Shown: positions 24,801 through 39,800 of the stretch, one piece after another
Numbering within the stretch: position 1 is the stretch's first letter
Layout: every line of letters begins with the position of its first letter
Assembly (NCBI RefSeq): GCF_910591885.1
Contig: NC_063285.1
Span: 7,597,395-7,661,394, forward strand
DNA from: Bombus terrestris
Taxonomy: Eukaryota; Arthropoda; Insecta; Hymenoptera; Apidae
DNA: 64,000 nt
Direction of reading: 5' to 3'
The notes under the pieces: model-generated
The model's database searches: none
What the model saw: only the letters and a program-made list of their open reading frames with translations
What the model was told of the DNA's origin: nothing
Position numbers and translations under genes: made by a program

Positions 24801-27800
24801 AGTTTTTCGACGTCCTGAATTTTTATCGTTGTCGTTATTGTACATACATATTCCATGTGATTACGTTGATTTTATCGTTTACGTTGATTGATCATAACAT
24901 GTTTTTTTATAATTCATTAGGTATCGATAATTCTTAATTTTAATTGTCTTCGATTCAGGTTATAAACTGGTAAACGAAAGATATGTTATCGACAGCAACA
25001 GAGTATAGGAAATGAGAAGAGTAAGAAGATATTACAATTATATTGCATTAAAGAAAAATTATTAAATGTTGCGAAGTTTGATTGTAGCTTATTGATTGAT
25101 TCCTCAGGGTATGCAAGAATTATATCTCATGACTTTGGTAGCTGATCCTACACCTTTGGATCGGTGGAATTTCAAAGCTAAATTTTTTGCATTGCATTGT
25201 TTAATGCTCGTTACGAGGAATAAATATCTGTAAGGAACCATGGGTCGCAAATGAACCGTTTTTTGGAAAATGACCTTAAAATACCTTAAAAACTAAGTAA
25301 TGACATATTAATGAACAAACAAAAAGCTGTTCCTTTGAATGTACGATAACCTACGCTAAATAGAATGAAGCATCTAGCTTCATCATTTCAAACTATTACA
25401 AAATTACTTACCTTATGGAGAAATCTTTCGTATAAAAATCGAATAGCGTTGAAGAGAATATAATTCGGTACGTGGAATTGCAGAAACGTTAACTACTCTT
25501 CGATTTCGATATTTTTGAATGTATTGTAAAAATCGATATTTCAAATAATCTTTTCCTATATGAGAAGAGAATTCGCTTAATTTCCGTGATATTCGCGAAA
25601 AACTACCGATATCACTACAGTGAATTCTGCATCTGCAGTCGTGCTACCGTGACAGCGTATGCATTAGTTTAGTTACCGATTGCCGGTCACTTATCGTCTG
25701 TTTGACAACGAGAGTCGGGCGAGTTTAAAGGCTTCGTGCACAACGTACACATGCGAGGTTGCAAGAGTCTGTTATAACTGATAACTTATAACTCAATTAA
25801 AAGTGAATATCATCAGTGTATTAGGTTCAAATATTAAATAATTAAATAACTGTTAATAAACAGAAGATAAGCGACCGGCGACTGGTAACCAGACAGACGC
25901 ATGGGCTGTCACTGTTGAACATCTATAGGCAGAAAAACACTATGATTGAGCCGGTAGTTTCTTGCCAATATATTGAAAACTAAACGAGTTCACTCCTTAT
26001 ATACAATATAGTATATAGGTAAAAGTTGTGCAAAATATTTTTACAACATATCAAAAAATCATAAAATTCGGGGGTCGATAACGTTTCTACAGTTTCACCC
26101 TATATACCGTTATATATTGCATACAATATTATGCATTATATATATTATTATTATTACAAGTTAATAGTGTTACACACTAGATAAATAAATAAATAAATAA
26201 ATAAATAAAATATTTTCAGTAAGGACTCCTGTTATTCTAACAGCAAAATGACTTTCAGTCGCGCGCGACTACTTTGCACGTGTGCATAGCATGTATAGAT
26301 ATATGTATGCCTTCCATATTCTTTGTAGTCACAGAGTCGTGTCTTAACTTCGCGGTTGCGCGCGTCTGGTCGCGAATGGGAAGAAGAATAAAGCGTAGAC
26401 TTCGTTTAAAAGACCTAGCTACGGAGTGGGGAAAGTAGCGATGCCTTTTAGTAAGCAGATTGTAAGGAACCGTACGATACTTAGCCCAGAACCTTGGTGA
26501 CCCGAAGTACTTAACAAAAAAGAACACAAAAGAAAAAAAAAATTTTCTTTTCTTTTCCTGCGATAAATTTAAACAGCTGATCCATACGAATCTTGATAAA
26601 CTTTTGGAAACTATCCTGATAAACTATAAACAAACTACTGGATTTTTGTTTCGATTGATAATACAATACTATATGGTTATTAATAACTAATAAGCCGATG
26701 TGATATTATTTAAATAAAAAAGAAAATTAACAGAGCTGTTGTGCATAAAAAATGTTTAGGTGTTGAAATGTTAGGTGAAATGTATAAGTATTGAATAAAT
26801 TTCTTACCTTCAACGGATCAACGCCAGGAGAGAGAATGAAAAATATAGGCGTGATTGAACTGGTTTCTTCAAAGGATTTATGAAAAGGTGGAGATCTGGA
26901 TTCAACAAATTTTGAACCAAGCTTTTCTTCTACGAAGCACCTAAATAAAGTAGTGAGATACAATATTTTAAACAATTTGAGGAAAAAGGAAATATAATTT
27001 AACTTAAAGTAATACCAGGTAGTATAGTATACTGGGTGTTACTGATATTTTTAATGCTCTTTTTTATAAATAACAGATTTGTAAGATAAAAAAGAAAAAT
27101 AATTATTTCTTATACATGCTACGATAGGGTGAATAGATTTTTGAAATGTTATTGTTTCTACGAAAGATTATGTATGTATGTAAACATAGAGAGACGAGTG
27201 TCGACTCCTGATAGCCAGCGTTAAGCATTATTTGTTATCAAGCGATGTCAATCCTTAAATGTTATCAATCGTTATCTGTTGTTAATCGTTATTTGTTGTT
27301 AGTTGCCAAAAGTAATAAACGTTATTGTTACAAATCAGGAGTATTTCTTGTGTGCTCAATCACGACATATACCACCTTAATAATAATTCTGTTTAGCTGT
27401 TCTCGACCTATGTGTTCGTTTTGTGTGTGTTTTGGAAAAGTGGGTGCTGCTAATGTCTAATTTTTCCGTTGTTTTAGATATTAGGAAGTTTATGTGACAT
27501 CAGAGACCATCGCACCGCTTCAGAGACCAGGTCACACACCGCGGGCAAGATGACTGCCAGATGTCTACACATCCTTACTGGGTACCTTCGATAGTCTTAG
27601 GGACCTACCATAAATTTGGGCATTTTCATAGTTAAGGTCCTTTAGACCAAGCAAGGATCATTCCTTTCAAGTGTCCTTTACATTTATTGTTTACCACGGC
27701 TAGATACGGGAAACTTGATTTTTCTGACGTTCTGTACCTTCCTTTACCAACTTTCTCTTGTCCCTTAAATTTAAGGCTTACGTTTTAAAGACAAGAAGGT

Positions 27801-30800
27801 TAAGCCGTAACGGAACTTTATGTTTCTTTTCTATGGAACTTTATTAAATAACACAACTTTATAAGCGCAGTTTGCGCGACTGATCTGAGAAATGTTGACT
27901 GACGAGAGTTTGTAGTTTCAGTCCCGAGCTGTTCTCGTATCATCATCGAGGAAAGCTCGGTGTGGGTGTACCCTTGGAAAAGTGAGGGTAACGATCCGCG
28001 ATGCCAATTGGTTATAGCCCACGTTAATAAATGAAGAGTGGAGGAGGAAGCCTCCTACCAACATGGTCCCTAGGTGACACTGTTCATGGGGAAAACTAGC
28101 TTTCCCGCTATTGAGGGTACGCGGTGGGGACCTGCACACATCTGGCCTCTAATGTGGATTGCCGTCACACTCTCGAGGGCGGCTGAGACCCTTCCTAGTC
28201 CACCAACCTTCTTCTTACCCAATCAAAAGCAGTGTCTATTGCCCTCACTTTCCTAGCCAAAATTGTCCTTAACGAATCAGCTCATCTCGTGTCCTTAGAC
28301 ACACCCATCACTAGCTTTCCTCTGCCTCAACATTGTCACTAAACTTCACATATTCTCTATCTTTAGAATAGTCAACATGTTTTTACCGAGTTTCTACGCT
28401 TAGACCAGTCGCGCACTTAATTTATACATACGCATCAGTGTAACTAGTTTCTATATAAAGTTGTTGGAGTGAATTGTGATTTATACGTGTCAATTCAGTG
28501 TGTATTCCATTGTGATTACTGAATTCATCATAAGGTTTGATAAAAGGAAAGTTAATAGTTGTGCTACGGATGAACCTTCTTGTTTTTATCATCTAAGCCT
28601 CAAATTTACGTGACATTATCCTCGGTGTCTTTGTTGGTGTTGTGTATCGCTATACCTGCTTCTTGGACGAGGGAGTTTTGTTCTTTTGATCTGGAAATTT
28701 GACTTATATGCGGGAACATGCTGGCAGAATCGTTTTTGGAGGTATTTATTATTTTATTTTTCCAGTATTGGTTTTAGAGTTCGGGAATGCTTGTTTCAAT
28801 TGCGATTTTATTTTGTATAGTAGATAATTTAGGAATTCGAAGTCTTCTCTTTCGTCGTAAGAATAGTTGTATTTTAGATTGTTGCATTTAGATAGTATGT
28901 AGCTTTTGTCTCGTTGTAGTTTTTTTATTTTATTGTTTACATAGAACTCGCAATAATTTTTTTGTTTTAATATTGGTGCGGATTTGTAGGGGCACTCGAC
29001 AGCAAACTTTCCAACGGTTTCTGTCCCGTGGCTCGCTACACGAAGACTCTACCCTTCGAACAAGATGAATGCCAGATGTCGATACACTTTCACCGAATAT
29101 TTTTAGCTAGCCTAAGGACCCGCTATAAATCATAGGATGTATGTAGCAAAGGTTCTCTAAAGGGACAATCGTCTTTGTCTCAACAATCTCTACACATACC
29201 ACCCACTACGGGAAAACACAGGAAATCTGCTTTTTCTCACGTACGACGCTCCTCGCTAGCGATTTTCTCTCAAGGGCGGTTAACATCCCCCTCCAACCAC
29301 CAACTCAAAATTGAGCCAATTAACAGCGACGTCCATTTCCCTCACCTTCCGAACCAATACTTTTCTTAACGAATCCGATCATTCCGTATCCTTAGACACA
29401 CCCAATCACAGTTTTCCGAAGGAGTATTATCTTGACAAAGAGTCATTCTGTCGTGAGCCGCGAGACGAGTTGAGAGACGCCTATCCGAATTGATCGTTGG
29501 TAGTTGGCCGTAATAGCGAATCCGAATTTCTCGACATCTGTTGCAATCATCTCCCAACTTGAATCGCACCGCGAAACGTATCACATCGAGTTCGAATTTG
29601 CAACCGCGAACCGATAATTGTATCGCGCGTTCTGTGCACGAGTGTATATCACGTACATAAACTAATAAATATTTATAGTTGAACAATATCGAGTGAATCT
29701 TCTACACTTATCACGCACTTATCACCCCAGATTCTTGAAGAGCTATTTCTATATGTTTTTCTATTTCGTCTATGAATGAGTCGATTTGTGTGATTGTTAA
29801 GCTGACGTTGTTGTAGATCTTCTGGTCGTAGTCCTGTTCGAGTCGGTTTTGGAACTTTTTCTAGTCTGTCTTTTCGTAATCGTACCTGGGAGTTTCGGTC
29901 TGTGTTTCAAGTGTTAGGAAGTCAGATGTATTCTTGTTTATCTGAAATACTATGGCGTTATGGTCGCTGTTATAGTCTAGGATATTGAGAGTGTGTTAAC
30001 ATTTTGAAATTTTAATCGCGCGTCTGCTAGGCATGTGCCCAGGTATGAGCCTTCTTTTCGGTAAGAGGGTAGCTCGGAGCTGTAATGGTTTATTTTGTAG
30101 TGTATACTTTTATTGTCTAGCCAGTTTGTAATGAAGTTTCCTCTCGTGTTGTTTAGTTCGTTTTTCCAGCTTGCATGTTTTGCATTAAGGTCGCCAGCTA
30201 TTGTATAGTAATTTTCCTGTTTGTCGATCTGTAAAAGTTCAAAGAGATTGTTGAATTCGTCGTTAAATTCTTTCTGCAGTGCTAAATAAGTTTTCCTTAT
30301 TGCTTATTTTTATTTTTATGATCGTTTCTAGGATTTTGAAACTTGTTATTTTGTCGTTTTGCATTGTTTTGAACATCAGAGGGTTTTTTTATGAGGATTG
30401 CAGTTCCTCCACCTTGGGCAGCTAGAGTAGTTTTTGAAGTATACTTTGTGTCTTTTGTTCAATTTTGTTTCTGAGATAAGTACGATGTGGAAAGTGGAAG
30501 GGTTAGCATATTGTATCTGTATTTGGTTTGAAATTATTGAGTTGGCATTTATTGAAATTATTTGCAAACGTTTTACTTTTAACTGATTTGTTTTTTGCTG
30601 TAATTGACACTTGAGTGGGTTTTGGTTATTCATCATTTATACTATCGATAGTGATGAAGATGGGGTCGATCCTTTCCTCCTGCGTTTTTAATGATTTTTT
30701 CATTTCGTTTAATTGCTTTTGTTCATTTAACGCCTTGAGTGTACATTTTTTGAAGTCTTCAATGACGTTTATTATGTTTAGTTGGAGTATGTTTACTGTC

Positions 30801-33800
30801 GGATTAGGGCTTTGATTCAAGCGGGGAAATATATTTGTTATATATTATATATTTGGTAGTTTGTTTTCTTTATTTGTGTTTGATACACAAAAGAATATTT
30901 AAAGAAACATAAATGTACCAAAATGAAAATGATATATTGCATGGTAACGGTCGTGTTATAGAAAAACATATCTTTTTCTCGATGCTTAGATTATAGATTC
31001 TTAAAGGTTGATTGTTAAGAAAAATAATATAGATTGGGAAAATAAAAAAAAGCCAACACCACACGGAGTTCCCAGGCGGTCACCCATCCAAGTACTATCC
31101 GTGCCCAGCGCTGCTTAACTTTCGTGATCGGACGAGAACGAGTGCTTTTTTTTTTTTTTTTATCTTTGTTTATTAGTTCCAGGTTATTTACATATTTTTT
31201 TTACATCATTTTTTTTCCAGAATAAACGCTGAATTCTAATTGTAGGGTGGTACAGGCAAGAGTACCGATACGCGACGGTACGACGTAGCCATGCATTATT
31301 ACATTCTTTTCTCTTTTTTTTTTTTTTTTTTGAGATTATTAATGTTAAATAAAATAAAATTAAGCCGCTGTTGCGCTGTGCTTATGGACGATATTTTAAT
31401 TTATGTCCTGAAAGCCTGGACGCAAAAACAGGACAGTTCGCTAGCCTATTAGGGAGGGGCTGGGAGTGGATGGACTGGAAGGGGCGGGGAGGGGTGTTCT
31501 GTGGGATTAGTATAATATTTGTTTATCTATTTACATATTTACATATTTACATATTTACACTTTTATTCGGTGAGCGTTGCCGTTCTGTGGCTCTTTATCT
31601 TGTTGTTTTTTGTTGTGGATTCCGTATCCACCAATATTTTTTTGTGTTTTTTCTGTGTTTGTCTTCTGTATCCTTTTGGGGGAGGGCCATGTTGTATCTC
31701 CACCTAGTGTCTGCCGTGCGGCCATCTAGGTTTTCCTCGTATTGAATAGATTTCATTCCTATTTTCCTTTGCATATGATAAATTATGGGTATGTTGTTTT
31801 GGTCTTGGAGATAGTTTCTTTCGCCTAGGTATAGAAAGGCTTCGGCGGGGATGTAGCCTGTTAACAGAGTGTTTTTGAAGTATGCGTCGTTTGGGTATAA
31901 GCAGCCGAAGATTAGGCTGTTTTCTTTGATCTTCGCGGCTTGCGAGAAGTGATTTCTCGTTAGTTTTAGGATGTGACAGTCGATGCGGTGGATGTTGGCT
32001 AAGTCGTATATTTTTTTGTTTTTTACGTATTTTCTGTATCCGCTGTGTTCTGATCTGTAAATGTTCAGGCAAGCTCTGATGCATTTTCTTTCAAATATGC
32101 GAATTTTTTCCATTATTGACGCAGGTATGTTGTACCATATTGGGCAGCCGTAGGTTATAATGGGTCTTATTAGCGATTGGTAGCACATGATTTTTACTTT
32201 GCTATCGAGAAGTCTGGACTAAAACAGTCTTTTTGTATTCCAAAAAGCTTTGCTGGCTTTGGAGAGTTGGATTTCGATGTGTTGCTTATAATTTAGTTTT
32301 TCATCTATGTTTATTCCTAGGTATTTTACGCAATTTTTGTGTGGTATGAGGTTCTCTTCGTTTGCTTTTTCTTTTAGGCGGAATTTCCTGACTTGTTCCC
32401 TTTCTGCTGGGCCGATTTTGCTTGTTCTGGGTCTGAATAGTATGGTTTCGCATTTGCTTGCGTTAATTTTTAGTTTCCATGTATGATAGTAATCGCTGAT
32501 TTTGTTAAAGAGTTCTTGCAGTTCTGTTCTTATCGTCTTGGTTTTGCGGCCTGTTACGTAGATGATTAGGTCATCCGCGAAGGCTATGGAGCGTTTGTGT
32601 GTGGATGTGTTGAGATTAAAGAGGTTTAGTAAGTCGTTATTGTGGATGCTAAAGAGTAGCGGGGAATTTACTGTTCCTTGTTGCAGGCCGTTCTCTATGG
32701 AGAATTCTTTGCTTGAAGTGTGCGAGCCGTCGGTCATTATGAAAGTTTTGTTTGTTACCATGTCCCATACTATTTTGATTAGGTATTCGGGGAAGTTCTT
32801 TTTAATCATTTTATAAATGAGCCCTGGGATCCAGACGGTGTCGAAGGCTTTTTCGATGTCTATTAGGCAGGCGGCTACTCGCTGGTTTGCGTTAAGTGCC
32901 CAGCAGATATCCGACGTAAGTTTGTTTATTGCGTGGATTGTGGAGTGTTTGTGGCGGAAGCCGAATTGGTTTTCCGGGATTATCTTATTTTTTGAGCAGA
33001 AGGCTGCTAGGGGGTTGTTTATGATCATTTCGTATACTTTGCTTATGTTGGGGAGGAGGCTTATGGGTCGTAGGTTTGCAGGTGATGAGCCGTCTTTATT
33101 TTTTTTTGTAATGGCTATGAGTTTGGCTTTTTTTCCATTTTTTGGGGAAGTACGTGTTGTTTAGTGCATTATTAAACAGTACTGTGTAGTACCATTTTAT
33201 TTTTTTTGGTAGGCGTTTGAGCGAGATGTTTGGGATGCCATCGAAGCCGGCGGATTTTTTGTTGTTTAGCGTGGAGAAGATTGTACTTAGTTGATTGAAG
33301 TTTGTAAAGTAGTTTATTTCTGGGTCGGGCTGTTTGGGGTCGTCCGATGTGTTTTCGTTTGAGAATGTGCAGACTGTTTTGTTTAGCGCTATGTCTTGCT
33401 TTATTTTATTTTTTAGTATGTTTGTTTCGGCGATGATAATTCTGTTTAATTGTTCTCGGCCCATGTGTTCGTTTTGTGTGTGAGTTTTGGCGAAGTGGGT
33501 GCCGATAATGTCTAGTTTTTCCGTTGTTTTTGATATTATGAAGTTGCCCTCTGTGTCTTTGTTGGTGTTGTGTATCTCGATGCCTGCTTCTTGGATGAGG
33601 GAGGCTTTTTCTGGAGGCAGTTTGAGGGGCGGGATGGAGTTTTGTTCCTTTGGTCTGAAAATTTGATTTATCTGCGGGAACATGCTAGCAGAGTCTTTTT
33701 TGGAGATATTTTTTATTTTATTTGTCCAGTATTGATTTATAGAGTTTGCGAATTCTTGTTTTAGTTGTGATTTTATTTCGTGTAGCAGGTACTTTAGGAA

Positions 33801-36800
33801 TTCTATGTCTTCTCTTTTGTCGTAAGAGTAGTTGTGTCTTAGGTAGTTTAATTTCGATAGTATGTAGCTTTTATCTCGTTGTAGTTTTTTTATTTTATAG
33901 TTTATATATGGCTCGCAGGAGTCTTTTTTTTTAAATGTCGGTACGGATTCTTGTAGGCCGATTTGTATATGTTTTTCTATTTCGTCTATGAACGAGTCGA
34001 TTTGTCTGTCTGTTAGGTTGACATTGTTATAGATTTTTATGTCGCAGTTCTGTTCGAGTAGGTTTTGGAACTTTTTCCAGTCTGTCTTTTTGTAGTTGTA
34101 CCTGGGTGTTTCGGTCTGTGTTTCAAGCGTTAGGCAGTCAGATGTATAGGAGAACGAGTGCACTCAGCGCGGTATGAGCGCTGACTGAAATAAGTAATTT
34201 TTTTATTTGTCTTTGATGGTCAAAGAAATAGAATATTTAATGAAACATGTGTGTGCCAAAATGAAAATGATATAACGTATGGTAATGGTCGCACGATACT
34301 AAAACATTGCAATTTCTTCATGCTTAGAATAAAGATTATTAAAAATTGATTGTTAAGGAATCCGAATTGATTTTTTTTTTGGGGGGGGGGAGGGAATTAC
34401 CTTATTTTTTGTGCAAAAGGAGATTAGGGTGTCATTTATGACTATTTCGAATATTTTGATTACGTTGGCTAGGATACATAATATCGCAGGTTTGAGAGCA
34501 AGGAGCGGTTTTTATTTTTTTCTTTTATGATGGCTCTTAAAATTATTAAGGAGCACTGTATAATAACATTTTATTCTGTTTGAGCAGAATGTTCAGGATG
34601 TGGTCGAAACCGGATGATTTTTAATTGTTTAATTTAGAGAAAATGATTTTTATTCGGTTGTAATTTGCAAAGAAGTTTATTTCTGTGTCTGGTTGTTTGG
34701 GTTTGTCCGAGGAGTTTTCATTAGAAAATATGAAGGTTGTCTTATTTAGCGATATGTCTCGCTCTATTTATTTTTCAGTTTGTTTGTTTCGGCAATGATA
34801 ATTCTGTTTAATTGTTCTCGACCCATGTGTTCGTGTGTGTGTATGTTTTGGAAAAGTGAGTGTCGATAAGATATAGTTTTTCCGTTGTTTTACATGTCAT
34901 AAAATAACTAGACTTCATGTTTTTATTGGTGTTCTGTATCGCTATACCTGCATCTTGGAGGAGGGGAGCTTTCTCTGGAGACAGTTCGAAAGAAGAGATA
35001 GAGTTTGGTTCTTTTAACCTAGAAATTTTATTTGTCTGTGGGAACATGCTAGCTGAGTTTTTTTAGGCATATTTTTTTTACTTTGTTTGCTCATCTTCTG
35101 TTTCATCGTAAAAATAGCTGTATTTTAGATTGTTTATTTTGGATAGTACGTAGCTTTTGTCTCGTTGTAGTTCGCTTTCGCAGTCAAGGCGTTATTTTGG
35201 AAGGGTACACCAATAGCTAAAACGATTCCCTTCAACATTCGTAGCAGTATTTCTAATTTCCTATGCTATGAGTTTCTTGTAAGGGTAATTGACGGATTTT
35301 AACGGTCCGAACGGTCGAGCGCCCCTTACCCCTCGGCCAATAACATCGAAGCATGGCATTCATTCTGGTATCGTTCACGCTCTTCTCGGGAAGGATCCCC
35401 CGCACTTGGAGCACCTTAACGCCGTAAACGCCATCTGGCGGGCGAAGATGCCGTTTGACGATTATCTTCATAACCAATCAGCGTGCGGATTTGGGGCCCT
35501 CCGTTTTGATCCTTGTTGGACTCTAATACGTGTTGGACTCGCTCGAGTCTAACAACGGTATCGGCAGTCTCGTTCGAGTGGTTCAACCGTGAACACGTAG
35601 GAGACAGTCAGCTTCAGTGCCTCCGATTCGCTAAACGTGGAGTAACGAACCGTTTCAATCTCTCAGTGCTCTTCAAGCGCTCCTGCAGGCTCAATCTTAC
35701 CATCAGGCGTAACGATCAGTGGACAGTCCTCTGCGAAGTCTTCAGTTTTGAACGATATCTCCCAGCATACGTGAAGGTAAGTATCATTTTAGTGATCGAA
35801 CACTTGTACAGGTTAGACGTATCGTTATTTCTTTAACCGTTTGAGTACTAAGCAGCGTGATCGCTGTTTAGATTTTCTATCGAAAAGTCCCAGTACATTT
35901 GAACGCTACGGACGACTGACGGTATTTTGGATTACATTGTTATCTTAATAATTTCTATTGAACAAAAGTTGAAATAATTATAAACTAATAGTATGTATAT
36001 ATAAAAATATAGATGTATTTCATAAGAATAACGAATATGACGAGCGCTTTCATGCCGCTTGTTTCTTTTCGCAATCGATTAAGAGGTTATCTTGTCGTTC
36101 GGGACTTTTCGACCCTGGTTTTTCAAAAATCCCGAGGCTCAAACGGTTGAATTATGTCAATATTATCATAAATAATTACTTTTCTATTTACTCTATATGA
36201 TTTTCGAAACATTAAAAGATTATTATTACTCGACTATTTCAGTATTGATTATGATACATTTTTAATTACGGTTAAACTTGTCGCTACTGGTGTGAGAGAC
36301 TGTAAAATTGATTCGAAACAGTATTTTACAGAGACTGATGAAACCGACGAGTTAGATATTTATATAATTAAAAGTTATTCCTGTTTCTGATTTTTCTTTG
36401 CGAATATGTTAACTGTGCTTGAGCAGCGCTGGGTCAAATTTATCGGAAAAATATTTGAAATAGTATTTTAAGTTGTTGTTGGTCTACAGTACGAATAAAA
36501 TATTTTATGTATTAAAGAAATATGTAGTAAAGAATAAACTATCTTTCTTTTCACAATGTGGTATATAAAATAAAGTATCTTATCTTTGTATTGTAGATTG
36601 AGTTTAAAATGTTTCTTAACAATGAATATTGATTAAGCAGAAGGTTAATATACGGATGCGAGAATCCAAAATATTTACAAATTAAATTCATGTTCTTTTT
36701 AACCCTGATGCATTCTCCGGGTCTCTTTATTCTTACTGCTCTCCTTTTTTTTCTCTCAGAACTTCTGTGTTCTTTAAACATATAGAGCAAAATGTTATCT

Positions 36801-39800
36801 GACTATAGAAACCGATACGTTTGAGAAAAAGACGTGCGATTATAGAAAATTTAGGGAACGCACTGATTCAAAATTATATTATAAGACGGTAATATGACCC
36901 GCGTAGGAAAGCTGCGAAAGAAATAGCAGAGAGTGTTATGAATACATCGGAACATTTCAAAGAGAAAATAAGAAGTCCTAAAAATTTCACTAATGCCAAA
37001 ATTTTGTTTACAGAATAGTACCGGTTCTTTGCAATGAAAGTGTGTGGGACTGGTAAATAGGATATTTGGCCGTGATATTTACTGGATGTTATTGCTTGTT
37101 GTCGTAACCGTTGAATATATTTAAAAATGATAAATACATATACAGATTATATTCGCTGAGTCGCTCGTACACAGTATAAATCGCAAAGTAAAATTACTAA
37201 TTAATACTCAGTAAATGCTCGCTAGATAATCGTCGATAACTCGGTAGATAACTTGTGATAACACTTAGATAGCTCGTCGATACAGAAAGATACTCGTAGA
37301 TGCTGATAGATACCAAACTCTTTTCTATTTGGGTTTCTGTTGGGTTTCTTACTGGCTGGGAGGGAGTCGGAAAATTCAAATTCGAATTCGTCTTCGTTCG
37401 ACCGTTACACGTAACGGCGACGCTGTTTTTGGCCGGTGTCTGAACCGTTCGCGGAGAGACGCGATCGCGAGATAACGCGTCAACAAGAGTTGTAAATTCT
37501 CGTTACGATTGAACAATCGACGCCACGAACTGATTGATCCCCTATTTCTATTAAGAGAATAGAGGTGGTTGGAATGAGTGCATACGGAAAACTACACTGG
37601 ATTTGTTAACAAAAGTTTAATAATAAATCAAGAAGCAACAATTTCAGTCAACGATTAACAATGAACAATTAAGACGAAAATATAACAATTAAGGTTTTGT
37701 TAGTGGTTTGCTTATAACGAGACCTGTCGTACTTCGCAGCTTGAGATGGACTAACTGATGCTTTTGTTCGAAACCACGGAGTCTTTCCTTTGTTGCCCCT
37801 CAATATCCCTACTACATATGTGTTTATTAGATCTACCGCGGCGGTCGCCGCGTATACGTTCTTCTGAGAATTCGGCGAAAGAAACTTAGATATATCGATG
37901 ATAGTGTCGCGTAAAATAAAAAGAAATTTAAAAGAAAGAAGAAAACTTTATTTTTTCCTCCTTTATACATTTATAATACACTTCTGAGCTCCAGCCGTGA
38001 CTTTCCAAGACTGAAGCTCTTACAATTTGGCTTTCGGTGGGATCTGTTTCTTCTTTGTTTGTCATCCCTTAATATCCCCACTACCCTGTAGGCGTACGAG
38101 ACCGTTGCCACGCTTCTAGAACATTCGGTGGAAGGACCGTTAGGATACAGATGACTCATTAGCCACTTCGGCGATATATATTGTCGCCAAGGCCGCCACA
38201 TCTTTATCTCCATTGTCGGTCCATCGGATTCGAAGTATGCCGGTCGTGACACCATCCTGCCCGCGATGTGTGTGTGTTCTGGTCTCTGACGTGATTTACG
38301 TTACAATAGATTGGACACGTCAGTATTGCGCTTTGACGGCATAGCTCTTTGTGTCGCGAAGCCGTGGAAAGTTTCGTGGACGAGTACCGCGACATTAGTA
38401 TTTTGCTGTTGGTAATTATACGTAATCCAGTGAAACTGAATAGTTTCGAAATTGAAGTAGGTGAGAAAATTAGAGTATTATGATGGTGCAGGACGAAAGG
38501 GCCTGATTTCCTATACAAAAATATGTCGACGATGAAGTAACAAGTTTTGACTCAAGACTTGGTTTTCTAGAAAATCAATTATGAAGTTCCGTCCACTTGA
38601 TTCGCTACTTTTTAAGTATACGCGTACGTACATGACGAAACTTCACAATTCATTGTCTGGGAAACGAAGTCAGAATAGATTTTATATATCTGAATGCACG
38701 TCTAAAAATACCATTTTCTCTCATACATACACGTATGTTTTCTTCAATATTTTCTCTATTCGATAACATGAAATAACAAAACTGACTACTTCAGCCAACG
38801 CTCATACCGCGTTGAAAATACTCGTTCTCGTCCGATCACGAAAGTCAAGCAGCGCTGGGCACGGGTAGTACTTAGATGGGTGACCGCTTGGGAACTCCGT
38901 GTGGTGTTGGCTTTTTTTACTTTTCTTAACACTTAGCCAACCGAACGGGCAGATTTCCCTTTTTTACTTTAGCAACGCGTTTTTGTTGTTGTTGTTGTTG
39001 TTATTATCAATTATTATTTACCTGGAATTGTTCCCAATTAATTGCGACCCTTTTTCTGCTTTTATAAAGTGCAGTATGGAATAAAATGCACCAATTTAGT
39101 GGTTTTAAAATTTATTAAAATGTTACGCCATCAGCTATGGCTAAATAAAGATATAGTCGAACGATATCACGCTAAAAAAATATTAAAATACATTATGAAT
39201 TTTTAACTTCACTTTCAGGTTGTATCATTTATCTTTAGTCATCTTTAATGTTTTTAATTTTACCTATATGTTTTTATGGCTTAAATATATAATATTAATT
39301 TGATGTTTTGTATAAACAGTATGTGAAATCGTTAAACGAAATCATTACCGCAAAATATAATTGACTATTTAAATAATTTTTATACTTCTTTGTTTTTCAA
39401 GTGTTGGTGAATATTAGTCCTCCTTACGTAGGAAAATGCACGGTTGATAGCATGTAGGTTGGTCTGTGTTGGGCGCGGTGGACAGAGAAGCGTGTATAGC
39501 TCGCTCTGGCGTTAATAAGCTATGGTCGTATACATCAAGAAAATATCTTTTTAGCATTAAACGATTATCACCATACATTATATCATTCTCGCATACACGC
39601 TTACTGATATATTGCTTTGTTTATATTTTCCGATAATGTTACATGTGTTCAATATTCGGAATTCGGAATATGTCGATTGAAAGAATACAAAAGTACATGT
39701 TCCGAAAGTTGTGACACACACCGAAGAACGATTGCCTGCGCGCGACGAAAATGAAGTCGAAAATGTAAAATGACATTTTTCGTTTTGTTTTCGCGAAAAT

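Larger units (their letters stand above)
27373..30838 (-). pseudogene. 5S-J element fragment broken by two LTR-like insertions
   Basis: Minus-strand pieces 27373-27492, 28616-28984 and 29730-30838 read on from one to the next when compared with 33430-34140: the linker before the RT, then the endonuclease region, then the ORF2 start (LISETKLNKRHKVYFKNYS) and the ORF1 C-terminus (NIINVIEDFKKCTLKALNEQ). The two gaps hold the LTR-like insertions at 27493-28615 and 28985-29729. Most of the RT, the 3' end and the 5' part are missing. It abuts a 5S spacer at 30870. Confidence 0.82.

Noticed and set aside
26255..26527. 90-residue minus-strand frame with basic and aromatic residues
   Set aside because: No family match that I can name; it overlaps a possible LTR leader, so it was left unannotated.
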